A DNA stretch of 64,000 nt from Peribacillus sp. Bi96 (GCF_918698115.1 NZ_CAKKLV010000010.1:62001-126000); one strand, 5' to 3'. Shown: positions 51,279 to 60,315, counted from the first letter of the stretch. Program-made: numbers and translations. Notes: generated by a model from the sequence alone, not told the origin.

Positions 51279-53420
51279 CTAAACAGTAGTATTGCTCTTC
51301 ACAAACACTTCCTCTACAACGCGTTTAGAGGATTCCCCGCATTCTAAATAGCAAAACTTTTGATAAAACTCTTCAAATCGTTCACTTAATTTGAAATGGC
51401 TTCTTTCGATATTCCTGACCTCTTCAATCAGTTCTTCTGTGGTCTTCGTCAAAAGACCAGGTGCTTTCTCTTCAAAGTCAAAATAGAAGCCCCTTAAGTT
51501 ATCACGGTAATCTTCTATATCATACGTAAAGAAAATCATAGGTCTTCTTAAGTTCGCATAATCGAAGAATACGGAGGAATAGTCCGTCACTAGTAAATCA
51601 GATATCAAATATAGTTCGCGAATGTCCTCTAAATGAGAGAAATCATAAGCGAAGCCTTCAAATTCGGAAAGATCCATGTTCTGGGCCACTAAATAATGCA
51701 TACGCATGATGACAATATAGGAGTCGCCAAGCTCTTCCTGCATCCGAGCTAAATCCAGCTCCAAATTAAACTTATATTTCCCTTTCCTGAAAAATTGATT
51801 ATCCCTCCAGGTCGGGGCATACAAAATAAGTTTCTTATCAAGCGGAAGGTTGAACTTCCTTTTCAGCTCATTAATCGTCTCTTCATTATTGGAGTTATGC
51901 AAGAAATCGTTACGAGGGTAACCTGACTCAATCATCTTCCGGTCGAACTGGAATGCCCTTTGGAAAATCTCTGTGGAATACGCGTTTGGTGAAACTAGAT
52001 AATCCCAGTTACTCGCTTCCCTCAAGAAGTTCGCTTTATATTTGTCCGTATTGGTCCCAGGCATATGCACTTCATCCATATCCATCGCAAGACGCTTAAG
52101 GGGAGTTCCATGCCATGTTTGAATATATATCGTATGTTTAGGCTTTGGAATCCACAGCGGGAATCGTACATTGTTAACCCAGTACTTTGCCCTCGTCATG
52201 ATCAATAACCATCGGATGGAAAAACGTCTGACATACTCTACATCCTTTTGAGCAAAATACTTCATTGAAGCACGGTCGACGCTCCACACCAGTTTATAGT
52301 CCGGGTTATTCTCTTTCATGTATTCATATATGGCCCTAGGGCTATCGCTATATTGCTTGCCATGATAGCTTTCGAATACCGCCAATTTTTTATTGGCTGG
52401 AATAAGCAAGCTCAATACAGCAAAAGCTGACTTATACCATTTCCTTAGACGCTTACTTCTTCTGGTTTTCACCCATGTACTCTTCGCTTTTTTGAGAACC
52501 TGCGTTTTAAAATTATATTTAGATGCAGATAAAGAAAAGTACTTCGATATTTTTGTTGCTTTTATTTGAATTTGTATTTTTTTATCCTGTACTTTAATTA
52601 TTCTTTTTGCAGCCAGATCCTTTATAGTACTGCATTTCATCCGAACACTTCTTATTTCTTCCAATTCACCATTTCTTTCATAATGCAGAACTGTATAGAA
52701 CATGAAATACTTTGGCTGCTCTCCATCGATTTCAGATCTCAGGTCGACCTCGCCTTGAAAACCGATATTTTCATGAAGCTTGATATCTGGAAACCTTTCC
52801 AGTAGGTCTTTACGTTCAAAACCAGTCAAAGGTATGATAACCTCTTCTTCATTTAAATTATTCCTGACCAGTAATTCAACCTTTTTGAATTCAAGCTCAT
52901 CCAATTGGAATAATGGAGGGTAATTAAAATGGCCATTAAAATGAAAAGTGCCATCCTTTTGAAGCTCAATATCTTCAAAAAAGGAAAACATCTTATAATC
53001 ATTCGCATAAAAGGAAAGGTTACCTCTTTTTGTCGCAAATGGATAAAACATTTTCTTACGGTCTTCATTCAGAGTGGAAAAGAAATTCAACTGGCGCTTT
53101 TTACTTTTTATCCGTGTTGTAACAGGTGCACCTTCGATTTCCCGAAGGATATGCAAATCCCACATTTCACCATCAACAAGGCGATTTTCTAGTGGATGAT
53201 ACGGCAGCTTCACTTCAAATAAAAAATAATCATCCGTTTGATCTTTCACATAAAAATCCAAACGGATTATATCATCTATATTGTATCTATTCGTTAAAAT
53301 AAAAGAGTGACTCTCTATGCCCTCAAGAAAACTCTGTCTTATGGCTATTTCTATATAATAAACTTCATCAACAAGCCGAACATTCATTGTTTTTCTATTC
53401 TTAAAAATATAGTTCTCCAT
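51279..53420 (-). CDS. tagF: TagF-like poly(glycerol phosphate) polymerase
   Basis: A 713-aa CDP-glycerol:poly(glycerophosphate) glycerophosphotransferase that extends the wall teichoic acid chain at the inner face of the membrane. Residues about 1-330 form a large beta-rich N-terminal module seen in the longer TagF proteins; about 335-713 is the catalytic GT-B part with IQTWHGTPLKRLA, IVMRMHYLVAQ and VTDYSSVFFDYANLRRPMIFF. ATG at 53420 follows AGGGG; the ATG at 53465 would lie about 2 bases from the predicted transcription start and is therefore unlikely. Divergent from tagD. Confidence 0.9.
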   Translation of the reverse strand: MENYIFKNRKTMNVRLVDEVYYIEIAIRQSFLEGIESHSFILTNRYNIDDIIRLDFYVKDQTDDYFLFEVKLPYHPLENRLVDGEMWDLHILREIEGAPVTTRIKSKKRQLNFFSTLNEDRKKMFYPFATKRGNLSFYANDYKMFSFFEDIELQKDGTFHFNGHFNYPPLFQLDELEFKKVELLVRNNLNEEEVIIPLTGFERKDLLERFPDIKLHENIGFQGEVDLRSEIDGEQPKYFMFYTVLHYERNGELEEIRSVRMKCSTIKDLAAKRIIKVQDKKIQIQIKATKISKYFSLSASKYNFKTQVLKKAKSTWVKTRRSKRLRKWYKSAFAVLSLLIPANKKLAVFESYHGKQYSDSPRAIYEYMKENNPDYKLVWSVDRASMKYFAQKDVEYVRRFSIRWLLIMTRAKYWVNNVRFPLWIPKPKHTIYIQTWHGTPLKRLAMDMDEVHMPGTNTDKYKANFLREASNWDYLVSPNAYSTEIFQRAFQFDRKMIESGYPRNDFLHNSNNEETINELKRKFNLPLDKKLILYAPTWRDNQFFRKGKYKFNLELDLARMQEELGDSYIVIMRMHYLVAQNMDLSEFEGFAYDFSHLEDIRELYLISDLLVTDYSSVFFDYANLRRPMIFFTYDIEDYRDNLRGFYFDFEEKAPGLLTKTTEELIEEVRNIERSHFKLSERFEEFYQKFCYLECGESSKRVVEEVFVKSNTTV

Positions 53421-53473
53421 TTTGAAGAAATTCCCCTCTCGGCAGCAAGCATCCATATGCTTCAAATAAGAAT

Positions 53474-53502
53474 ATTATAGGATTACAAACATCTAATTTC
53501 AA
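53474..53502 (-). promoter_or_regulatory. SigA promoter of tagF
   Basis: Minus-strand TTGAAA (53502-53497), 17-bp spacer, TATAAT (53479-53474). Confidence 0.75.
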
Positions 53503-53854
53503 ACTTACTTTTATCTAATATCATTTATTTTATAACAATGACTTATTTTCTGCCTTGAATTTTCAATAATTAATTGAAGAGTTCAAACAATTGTCATTTT
53601 TAATTTCGGAAACCTAAACAAGTCTAGCAAAAAAATTGTATCCGGTCTATTACCTAGCCATTTTTAACATAAATGAAATATACCTTCCTTTTATTGAATT
53701 AGTTATGTGTTATACTAAAACTCTGATTATCACGATATATCAATATAACTTTAGTTATTCATTCTTGATAAACAACCAATTAAATTATAGAATTGAATCC
53801 AAAATTACGATTTACATTATCTTTATAATCTAACAGGATTGTAAAATTTTTGTG

Positions 53855-53883
53855 GTTCAATTGTAAATTTTATTTGTTATAAT
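53855..53883 (+). promoter_or_regulatory. Putative tagD promoter
   Basis: TATAAT at 53878-53883 with only a poor -35 (GTTCAA at 53855-53860), suggesting an activated promoter. About 110 bp upstream of the tagD ATG. Confidence 0.45.
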
Positions 53884-53991
53884 TAGATAGACAAGACATC
53901 TAAGCTTGATCATTTATAAATAACGAAACACTCTTTTTTTTGCGACCATCAAGATTAAATATATAAATACATTTGTACAGGAGGAATAAAT

Positions 53992-54390
53992 ATGAAGAAA
54001 GTAATCACTTATGGAACCTTTGATTTGCTTCATTGGGGTCATATCAATCTATTAAAACGCGCTAAGGATTTAGGGGATTATCTTATCGTTGCCATTTCCA
54101 CAGATGAATTCAATGCTTTAAAGGACAAAAAAGCTTATCATAGCTTTGAAAACAGAAAAATGATCCTTGAATCAATCCGCTATGTGGATGAAGTCATACC
54201 GGAAGACAAATGGGAACAAAAAAGAGAAGACATCGTTCGTGAAGGCGTAGATACCTTTGTAATGGGAGATGACTGGAAAGGTCAATTCGATGAATTAGCT
54301 GAAGTTTGTGAAGTGGTCTACCTGCCAAGAACAATCGGCATTTCCACATCCCAAATCAAAGATGACCTTTTACAAGTAACGAATGGCTAA
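53992..54390 (+). CDS. tagD: TagD, glycerol-3-phosphate cytidylyltransferase
   Basis: A 132-aa nucleotidyltransferase making CDP-glycerol, the donor for TagB and TagF. The HxGH-type signature HWGH (residues 14-17) within TYGTFDLLHWGHINLL and the C-terminal ISTSQIK are both present. AGGAGG precedes the ATG. It overlaps the start of tagB by 8 bp. Confidence 0.97.
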   Translation: MKKVITYGTFDLLHWGHINLLKRAKDLGDYLIVAISTDEFNALKDKKAYHSFENRKMILESIRYVDEVIPEDKWEQKREDIVREGVDTFVMGDDWKGQFDELAEVCEVVYLPRTIGISTSQIKDDLLQVTNG

Positions 54391-55549
54391 AGAATTCGTG
54401 ATAGGGATTTATCTACTTTGTTTCAAAGTTTTATTCTCTATCTTTAAACTTTTCCCTTTACAAGACAAAACGACCTTTGTCACCTCATTCGGGGATAATT
54501 GCCAATATATTGCCGACGAAATGGACAAGCAGGACATTTCTGTTCAAAAAGTATTTTTAATGAAACCGAGCAGTCATATACATGTGGAGGACGATGGGCA
54601 AACCATCGTCCTTCCGTTTGAATCTAAAAATATCATTGCCATGATCCGTTCGATTTATCATCTCGCAACATCCAAATGGATTATCATTGATAATTATTAT
54701 GGCTTTCTTTCAGCTATTTCATTCAAAAAACAAGTGATTTGTGTTCAAGTATGGCATGCGGCTGGTGCCATTAAGCAATTCGGGGCAAAAGACCCTTCCA
54801 TTCAAACCCGCTCTGCAGGAGCGAGGAAAAGGTTTTTAGAGGTCTATCGAAAGTTTGATTATATTACGGCAGGTTCAGAGCGAATGGCGGAAATATTTCA
54901 AGAAAGTTTTCAATTACCATCATCACATATACTAAGGACTGGGATACCTCGGACCGATTTCTTTTTCAATGATGAGTCAAAGAAAGCTGCACGTAGTGCG
55001 TTGCTTGCCAAGCATCCAGAACTTGAGCATAAGAAAATCATGTTATATGCCCCTACATTTCGTAATGATGGCTTGAACAGCGGAGAGATTGCATTAGATT
55101 TGGAATTACTCTACAAGGAACTGCAGGGGGAAAATTATGCGCTATTACTTAAACTGCATCCAGCGGTAAAAGCGGAACATGATTTCCAACATCAATTTCC
55201 AGGGTTCGTTTACCCTGTTAATAGTGATATTCACGTAAATGAACTGCTAATCAGTACGGATCTTTTAATTACCGATTATTCTTCGATTCCATTTGAATTC
55301 TCTTTTTTAAACAGACCGATGATTTTCTTTGCATATGACCTGGAAAAGTATGTACAGGAACGAGGCTTTTGGGAGGATTACTCCTCTTCCATGCCTGGAC
55401 CGGTCGTATCCACCACAGAAGAGCTCTTAAGGAAAATCCGAGTGCCCGATCAACATTCGTTAATGAAAATCGCTCCCTTTAAACAAAAATGGAATCAATA
55501 CTCTACAGGAAAATCAAGCAGGAATTTAGTTGAATTCCTTTATAAGTAA
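54383..55549 (+). CDS. tagB: TagB-like CDP-glycerol glycerophosphotransferase (primase)
   Basis: A 388-aa Glyphos_transf protein. It carries the family His residues in VWHAAGAIKQFG and LLKLHPAVKAE and the CDP-site motif ITDYSSIPFEFSFLNRPMIFF. The VWHAAG variant instead of TWHGTP separates it from the two TagF-type proteins and agrees with TagB, which attaches the first glycerol phosphate to the ManNAc-GlcNAc linkage unit. Translationally coupled to tagD; hydrophobic N-terminus fits membrane attachment. Confidence 0.88.
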   Translation: MAKEFVIGIYLLCFKVLFSIFKLFPLQDKTTFVTSFGDNCQYIADEMDKQDISVQKVFLMKPSSHIHVEDDGQTIVLPFESKNIIAMIRSIYHLATSKWIIIDNYYGFLSAISFKKQVICVQVWHAAGAIKQFGAKDPSIQTRSAGARKRFLEVYRKFDYITAGSERMAEIFQESFQLPSSHILRTGIPRTDFFFNDESKKAARSALLAKHPELEHKKIMLYAPTFRNDGLNSGEIALDLELLYKELQGENYALLLKLHPAVKAEHDFQHQFPGFVYPVNSDIHVNELLISTDLLITDYSSIPFEFSFLNRPMIFFAYDLEKYVQERGFWEDYSSSMPGPVVSTTEELLRKIRVPDQHSLMKIAPFKQKWNQYSTGKSSRNLVEFLYK

Positions 55550-55558
55550 AACCATTCA

Positions 55559-55586
55559 CCCACTTCGTAAAACGAAGTGGGTTATT
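55559..55586 (+). terminator. Intrinsic terminator of tagD-tagB
   Basis: CCCACTTCG-TAAAA-CGAAGTGGG stem then TTATTT, 10 bp after the stop codon. Confidence 0.8.
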
Positions 55587-55792
55587 TCTGTTAAAGAAGA
55601 ATTACACCACAATGTGAAATTATGTGAGGCAGGAAATGAACATTCTAAAATTAGAGCCATTTTTACATGGTATGACAAACGAAAGCGCTCAAGTTGAAAT
55701 TGTGAAAAAAGACTCATAATATAGAAAAAAATGTAGATTTTATTACTCAATTCCAACCAATTTAAACCAGTATAATACTACTATTTTCCCCT

Positions 55793-55809
55793 TGTAATAA
55801 AATTGTAAT
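55793..55809 (+). promoter_or_regulatory. WalR-type box upstream of the LysM-NlpC/P60 gene
   Basis: TGTAAT-N5-TGTAAT exactly fits the WalR (YycF) direct repeat TGTWAH-N5-TGTWAH. It lies about 25 bp upstream of a TAGAAT -10 (55833-55838) that has no good -35, as expected for an activated autolysin promoter such as lytE. Confidence 0.65.
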
Positions 55810-55869
55810 ATAAATATTCCCATTTAATTTGTTAGAATAGGGAAAAAGACATATTTGAGGTGGAAAACC

Positions 55870-56907
55870 GTGAAAAAAAGTGTAGTCGCATTTTCGACAT
55901 TAGCCATTTTATCTTCGACTTTTGTTTCTCCTGCCCTTGCCAGTACATATACAGTCAAAGGCGGCGATAACTTAAGTAAAATCGCCCAGAAGCACAATAC
56001 GACGGTAAAGGACTTAAAACAGCTTAATAACCTAAAATCAGACTTCTTGAAAATCAATCAGAAACTAATTATATCCAACTCCAAAACAACATCAAATGCA
56101 TCTTCAGTTTCCGTGAAAAAAACAAAAAATACGACATATACCATTGTTCCTGGTGATACATTAACAAGGATAGCAAACAAGCATAACCTTACACTTGTTG
56201 AATTGATGAAATTGAATAACTTAAAATCAGACAGAATTTATGCAGGTGCAAAACTTATCGTATCTAAATCAACCACTACCACTACCATTGATTTACCCAG
56301 CAGCTCCAAGCCATCGAATGTTACACAGACCCCAGCCCATTCAGCTACATACGTTGTGGTGAAAGGTGACACCCTTTCCAAAATTTCCAGAAAAACCAAC
56401 TTGACTGTGGTTCAACTTAAATCAATCAACTCGTTAAAGTCTGATTTAATCAGAGTTGGACAAAAACTAAAATTAAGCAAATCAACCAGTACAGCCCCTG
56501 CAGATAAAAATGATGGACAAGTAGAAGCCCCAAGTTCTGGGAACAAAGTAACCAAAGTCGTTTCTGAAGCAAAGAAATTAATTGGAACTCCTTATTCATG
56601 GGCGGGCGCCTCCCCAGCAGGTTTCGATTGCAGCGGGTTTATTTACTATACATTCAAGAAGGCTGGATATGAAGTTTCCAGGCTTTCATCTTCCACATAT
56701 TATGATATGGGTAAAAAGGTTACTACACCTAAAAGTGGTGATCTTATCTTCTTTGCAACAGGTTCCAATAAATCAGTGGTAAGCCATATGGGAATCTACT
56801 TGGGCGGTGGGGAGTTCATTCATGCCTCAACAAGTAAAGGCGTAACGATCAGTACTACTTCAAACTCTTATTTCAAAAGTAAAATTATTGGTTATAGAAG
56901 TTTATAA
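55870..56907 (+). CDS. Secreted LysM x3 - NlpC/P60 D,L-endopeptidase (LytE/LytF/CwlS type)
   Basis: A 345-aa peptidoglycan hydrolase cutting the gamma-D-Glu-meso-DAP bond. It has a signal peptide (about 1-25, ending PALAS), three LysM wall-binding repeats (about 26-69, 90-133, 160-203; each with GDNLSKIAQKHN-like start and KINQKL/RVGQKL-like end), Ser/Thr-rich linkers, and a C-terminal NlpC/P60 domain with Cys in FDCSGFIYY and His in SHMGIYLGG. GTG at 55870 after GAGGTGG decides the start. The WalR-type box upstream suggests growth-linked control. Confidence 0.93.
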   Translation: MKKSVVAFSTLAILSSTFVSPALASTYTVKGGDNLSKIAQKHNTTVKDLKQLNNLKSDFLKINQKLIISNSKTTSNASSVSVKKTKNTTYTIVPGDTLTRIANKHNLTLVELMKLNNLKSDRIYAGAKLIVSKSTTTTTIDLPSSSKPSNVTQTPAHSATYVVVKGDTLSKISRKTNLTVVQLKSINSLKSDLIRVGQKLKLSKSTSTAPADKNDGQVEAPSSGNKVTKVVSEAKKLIGTPYSWAGASPAGFDCSGFIYYTFKKAGYEVSRLSSSTYYDMGKKVTTPKSGDLIFFATGSNKSVVSHMGIYLGGGEFIHASTSKGVTISTTSNSYFKSKIIGYRSL

Positions 56908-56913
56908 GATTTA

Positions 56914-56944
56914 CTTGCCAGACTTTATCTTAAAGTCTGGCAAG
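56914..56944 (+). terminator. Intrinsic terminator of the LysM-NlpC/P60 gene
   Basis: CTTGCCAGACTTTA / TAAAGTCTGGCAAG 14-bp perfect stem followed by TTTA. Confidence 0.8.
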
Positions 56945-57021
56945 TTTATGTACTAGAAATCTTCTTAATATCCAAGTTTATACCCTTAAAGAATTTTTAT
57001 AATATTCCGAATTATGGATAG

Positions 57022-57058
57022 CGAAGGAATTCTGTTTCTGGGATTCCTTCGTTTTTTT
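57022..57058 (+). terminator. Second terminator-like hairpin, no gene assigned
   Basis: CGAAGGAAT-N12-ATTCCTTCG followed by seven T residues, about 80 bp beyond the preceding terminator. Either a backup terminator or the end of a short untranslated transcript; TATAAT occurs at 56998-57003 shortly before it. Confidence 0.65.
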
Positions 57059-57193
57059 GATTGTAAACAGGAAAATATGCACTCTATCTACAAAAAGAAA
57101 CTATTCTATTTTTGACAAAAAAAAGGTATAGTTAAAAACATAGGTACTTTTTCACACCTTCCATTTTAATGGATGGTCTAGGGAGGAATATAC

Positions 57194-58120
57194 ATGAGAT
57201 CCGAACATAAAAAAAAGAAAAAGAAACGTAAAACGTTTAAAATAATCGGCTTTACCCTACTTATCCTTTTCATTGGCGGAGGTGCTTATGCCGCTTCGGT
57301 TTATCAATCTTTAGCAGGTGCGATCCATACTATGCAGGGTACAGAGCATAAAACGGATAAACGTGTAGAAGATATTAAGTTCAAAAGCAAAGATCCATTT
57401 TCGTTACTTATTCTTGGTGTAGATGAAAGAAAAAATGACACAGGCCGATCAGATACAATGATTATCATGACGGTTAATCCTAAAAAAGAATCCATTGAAT
57501 TATTGAGCTTACCGAGAGATACGCGTACAGAAATCATCGGTAAAGGCACAAATGATAAAATGAACCATGCCTATGCGTTTGGCGGAGTTTCCATGTCGAT
57601 CAACACAGTGGAAGCCTATATGGATATCCCGATCGATTATTACGTCAAAATGAATATGGAAGGCTTTCAGGATATCGTGAATGCTGTAGGTGGCGTCACA
57701 GTTGCTAATGATATGGACCTTTCCTATAAAGGATATAACTTCAAAAAAGGCACCATCGACTTAAATGGTAAAGAGGCATTGATTTATTCCCGAATCCGCA
57801 AGGAAGACCCTCGCGGAGATTACGGACGGCAAATGCGGCAACGCCAGGTTATCCAAGCTGTCATGAAAAAAGGGTCAAGCCTATCAACACTTACCAATTA
57901 TGACGATATATTCGAGGCATTAGGTAAAAACGTTGAAACCAATTTAACTTTCAATGAAATGTTGAGTATCCAAAAAAACTATAAATCATCACTAAAAAAT
58001 ATTGAACAATATACACTTGAAGGTAACAATCAAAAGGTAGATGGCGTTTGGTACAACATTGTTTCAGAAGAAACGAAACTCGAAGCCCAGAACCGTGTCA
58101 AAGCACATCTTGGATTATAA
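57194..58120 (+). CDS. LytR-CpsA-Psr (LCP) family transferase 2
   Basis: A 308-aa LCP enzyme with a Lys-rich cytosolic N-terminus (HKKKKKKRKTFK), one TM helix (about 18-38) and an extracellular LCP domain: LILGVDERKNDTGRSDTMI, LSLPRDTRTEIIGKG, KMNHAYAFGG, ALIYSRIRKEDPRGDYGRQMRQRQVI. These provide the Arg/Asp pyrophosphate site. AGGGAGGAA precedes ATG. Paralogue of the protein at 39899, shorter by 33 aa. Probably one of several redundant wall-polymer ligases. Confidence 0.93.
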   Translation: MRSEHKKKKKKRKTFKIIGFTLLILFIGGGAYAASVYQSLAGAIHTMQGTEHKTDKRVEDIKFKSKDPFSLLILGVDERKNDTGRSDTMIIMTVNPKKESIELLSLPRDTRTEIIGKGTNDKMNHAYAFGGVSMSINTVEAYMDIPIDYYVKMNMEGFQDIVNAVGGVTVANDMDLSYKGYNFKKGTIDLNGKEALIYSRIRKEDPRGDYGRQMRQRQVIQAVMKKGSSLSTLTNYDDIFEALGKNVETNLTFNEMLSIQKNYKSSLKNIEQYTLEGNNQKVDGVWYNIVSEETKLEAQNRVKAHLGL

Positions 58121-58125
58121 TGGAG

Positions 58126-58154
58126 GAGGATGACATTTTGTCATCCTCTTTTTT
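58126..58154 (+). terminator. Intrinsic terminator of LCP gene 2
   Basis: GAGGATGAC-N5-GTCATCCTC stem and six T residues. The downstream half TCATCCTCTTTTTT recurs at 58331-58344. Confidence 0.9.
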
Positions 58155-58179
58155 CATGGACAAAAGGCGTTCTATTTTA

Positions 58180-58308
58180 AAACAAAGTTGATGGCAACAG
58201 GCGTGCGAGACTCCTGCGGGAAAAGCGCGTCCATGGGAGACACCGCAGGCACAATAGCGCCCCGCGGGCGGACCACCCGTGGAAAGCGAGTACCTGCACG
58301 TTCAAGTG
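58180..58308 (-). repeat. GC-rich Bacillaceae interspersed repeat, copy 2 (full form)
   Basis: In reverse complement it shares with 26176-26280 the blocks ACTCGCTTTCC-CGGG-GG, TTCCCGCAGGAGTCT-GCAC and ATCAACTTTGTnTTAA. It sits between 14-bp direct repeats TCATCCTCTTTTTT (58141-58154 and 58331-58344). Non-coding, with internal CCGCAGG/CCTGCGG-type pairing possibilities. Confidence 0.82.
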
Positions 58309-58347
58309 TTTTTAGGATGACTTTTATCATTCATCCTCTTTTTTAGT

Positions 58348-60114
58348 TCACTCCTTCGTTTGATCAAAATAATCAGAACGGATCACTTGGTCACTCAGAT
58401 TGATCTCCCTTTGGTCCTCAGGTAGAAGTTCTACGGCCTTGCCTTCGCCATTTATTTTCATTTGAGAACCATAATCCCCTTTTAATATCAAAGCACCGCC
58501 CTCTTCCCCATTCAGCATGCTCTCTCCAAAGTATGAAAAACTTTTTATATTGAACAAATCATAAAGAGTTGGTAAAATGTCGACCTGCCCCGCTACCTTA
58601 TCAATCGTCCTGCCTTCCATATCTTCCTGATAAATGATCACCGGAATGGGCATATACTTTTCGATCCACTCGTCATCGCTAATTTTACTTTCATAATAAG
58701 CTTCAACCTCGTGTTTATCTTTTAAAAATAATCCATCATGATCTCCGTATATGACAATTACACTGTCTTTCAATTTTCCATCATTCTTCAACTTCTTTAC
58801 GAATTCCCCTATAGCCGAATCTGTATAATGTATAGCTTCAAAATATTTAGTCAGATAACTTTCCTCTTTTCCTACTTTAGGTTTCAATGTTATCTGTTCC
58901 TTCGGTAATGAAAAAGGTACATGACTGGTCAATGTCACGAAAAAAGCGTAATAGGGTTTTTGTTCATCTTTTAAGAAATTATAGCTTTGATTGAAAAAAC
59001 TGCGGTCTCCCAATCCCATCGAAATCATCTCATCTTGCTGCATATCCTCGATGGAAACATAGTCATCAAACCCCAATGAGGGATATGCATGCTGCCTATT
59101 CCAAAAATCTTCTTCATCTCCATGGAAAGCGTAGCTTTTATAATCCGACTTCTTTAATTCTTTAGCAAGACCCGGAAAATCATTATATGGGAATCGGAAA
59201 AAGGTCGCACCTTGCTTTAAAGGATATAAACCGGTATTCACGATCAGCTCTCCGTCAGATGAATTTCCAAATACCGTCTGCGGATATACATGCGGGAAGT
59301 ATAAACCCTCTTTCGCTAATTCATTCATGAATGGCGTGACTTCCTGTCCGGCACTCTTTTGAAATAGCGGAAAAGCCTGTAATGATTCCACCTGGATGAT
59401 AATGATATTCTTACCCTCCAGTGAGCCTGAATAGGCATGGTCCTGCCTGTTCTTTTTATTGAAGTAATCTGAAACAGACTTCTTTTCATTAGAAGACAAC
59501 CCGTGCTTTCCCGAGTCAGTAAAGTAGGCATACGTATCCAATACGTGATGACCGATCGGACCCCAGGTTCGCAAGAAGGTATTCGCCTCATAACGCCTGG
59601 TTATATCGACCTGGTCGATAAAAATATTTTTTGCCGGCTTAAGCCCTGCTATCATAAAGAATATTACGGCTGGTACAAGTGCCATATGCTTTAGGGGGTA
59701 TTTTTTTTTCACGAACGACTCGGCAATTGGAATGCCTACCAAAAGAAAGAGAGCATCCTTCATGTCCATCATACTGAATATACTTTCACCGAGCCCATTC
59801 AGATTGCTTTGTTGCATCCATAAATAGGAAGTAATAGGTGTTGAGTAATAGCGATAAAACCAAATGTCCCCAAGGAAAAAGGCCATGATTGAAAGAATAC
59901 AGACTGAAAAAAGGATGCCCTTTACGATCCGATTCGGTATCCATTCCTTTAGATAAACAATAAAACCGGCAACGCCGATGATGATTGTAAAAATGCCGAT
60001 TGAAAGGTCATTACCCATCCTATCATTCGTATAAATGAAAAGTATGGACACGATTGAAACGGACAGGATCTCAAATAGCCTCTCCCTCAATCGCCGATTT
60101 AGGTTATATTTCAT
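58348..60114 (-). CDS. LtaS-family membrane sulfatase-fold phosphoglycerol transferase (atypical nucleophile)
   Basis: A 588-aa protein with about five TM helices (residues about 14-160) and an extracellular sulfatase-type domain (about 230-560), the plan of lipoteichoic acid synthase. Metal-site segments are IIQVESLQAF, FHGDEEDFWNR, TSHVPFSLP and YGDHDGLF. The position of the catalytic Thr of LtaS (GKTSD) reads GNSSD here, giving Ser285. It might be an LTA primase/synthase variant or a phosphoglycerol transferase acting on another surface glycan. Single gene, divergent orientation to the preceding LCP gene. Confidence 0.85.
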   Translation of the reverse strand: MKYNLNRRLRERLFEILSVSIVSILFIYTNDRMGNDLSIGIFTIIIGVAGFIVYLKEWIPNRIVKGILFSVCILSIMAFFLGDIWFYRYYSTPITSYLWMQQSNLNGLGESIFSMMDMKDALFLLVGIPIAESFVKKKYPLKHMALVPAVIFFMIAGLKPAKNIFIDQVDITRRYEANTFLRTWGPIGHHVLDTYAYFTDSGKHGLSSNEKKSVSDYFNKKNRQDHAYSGSLEGKNIIIIQVESLQAFPLFQKSAGQEVTPFMNELAKEGLYFPHVYPQTVFGNSSDGELIVNTGLYPLKQGATFFRFPYNDFPGLAKELKKSDYKSYAFHGDEEDFWNRQHAYPSLGFDDYVSIEDMQQDEMISMGLGDRSFFNQSYNFLKDEQKPYYAFFVTLTSHVPFSLPKEQITLKPKVGKEESYLTKYFEAIHYTDSAIGEFVKKLKNDGKLKDSVIVIYGDHDGLFLKDKHEVEAYYESKISDDEWIEKYMPIPVIIYQEDMEGRTIDKVAGQVDILPTLYDLFNIKSFSYFGESMLNGEEGGALILKGDYGSQMKINGEGKAVELLPEDQREINLSDQVIRSDYFDQTKE

Positions 60115-60280
60115 GCTCCTGCCACTTTCCTCTTCATTATTTTCCAGGTGTTAGTTCAGCCAGATTGCGGAAGATTACTTATAAATATTACTTAGCGTTA
60201 CCATTTATGAGAAAATGCACACAGAAAACAGCATAAATATTTGGAAGTTGTCAAACTAGTCATTATACTTCCCCTTATAA

Positions 60281-60315
60281 CAAAAAGCCTTCATCAATAA
60301 ATAGATGAGGGCTTT
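60281..60315 (-). terminator. Intrinsic terminator of secA2-slaP
   Basis: Minus-strand AGCCCTCATC / GATGAAGGCT stem (one G-U pair) followed by TTTTT. Confidence 0.85.

Larger units (their letters stand above)
53421..53991. other. Divergent tagF / tagD intergenic region
   Basis: AT-rich spacer of 571 bp. Apart from the two promoters it contains two TTGTAAA(A)TTT repeats (53839-53849, 53861-53870) 22 bp apart just upstream of the tagD -10, so spaced by two helical turns; PhoP or WalR could bind such repeats, as both act on the tag promoters of B. subtilis, but the match is weak. No gene seen. Confidence 0.55.

Noticed and set aside
53636..53833. 65-codon frame in the tagF-tagD spacer
   Set aside because: AT-rich, Ile/Tyr/Asn-rich frame without RBS, overlapping the promoter region; random open frame in AT-rich DNA.
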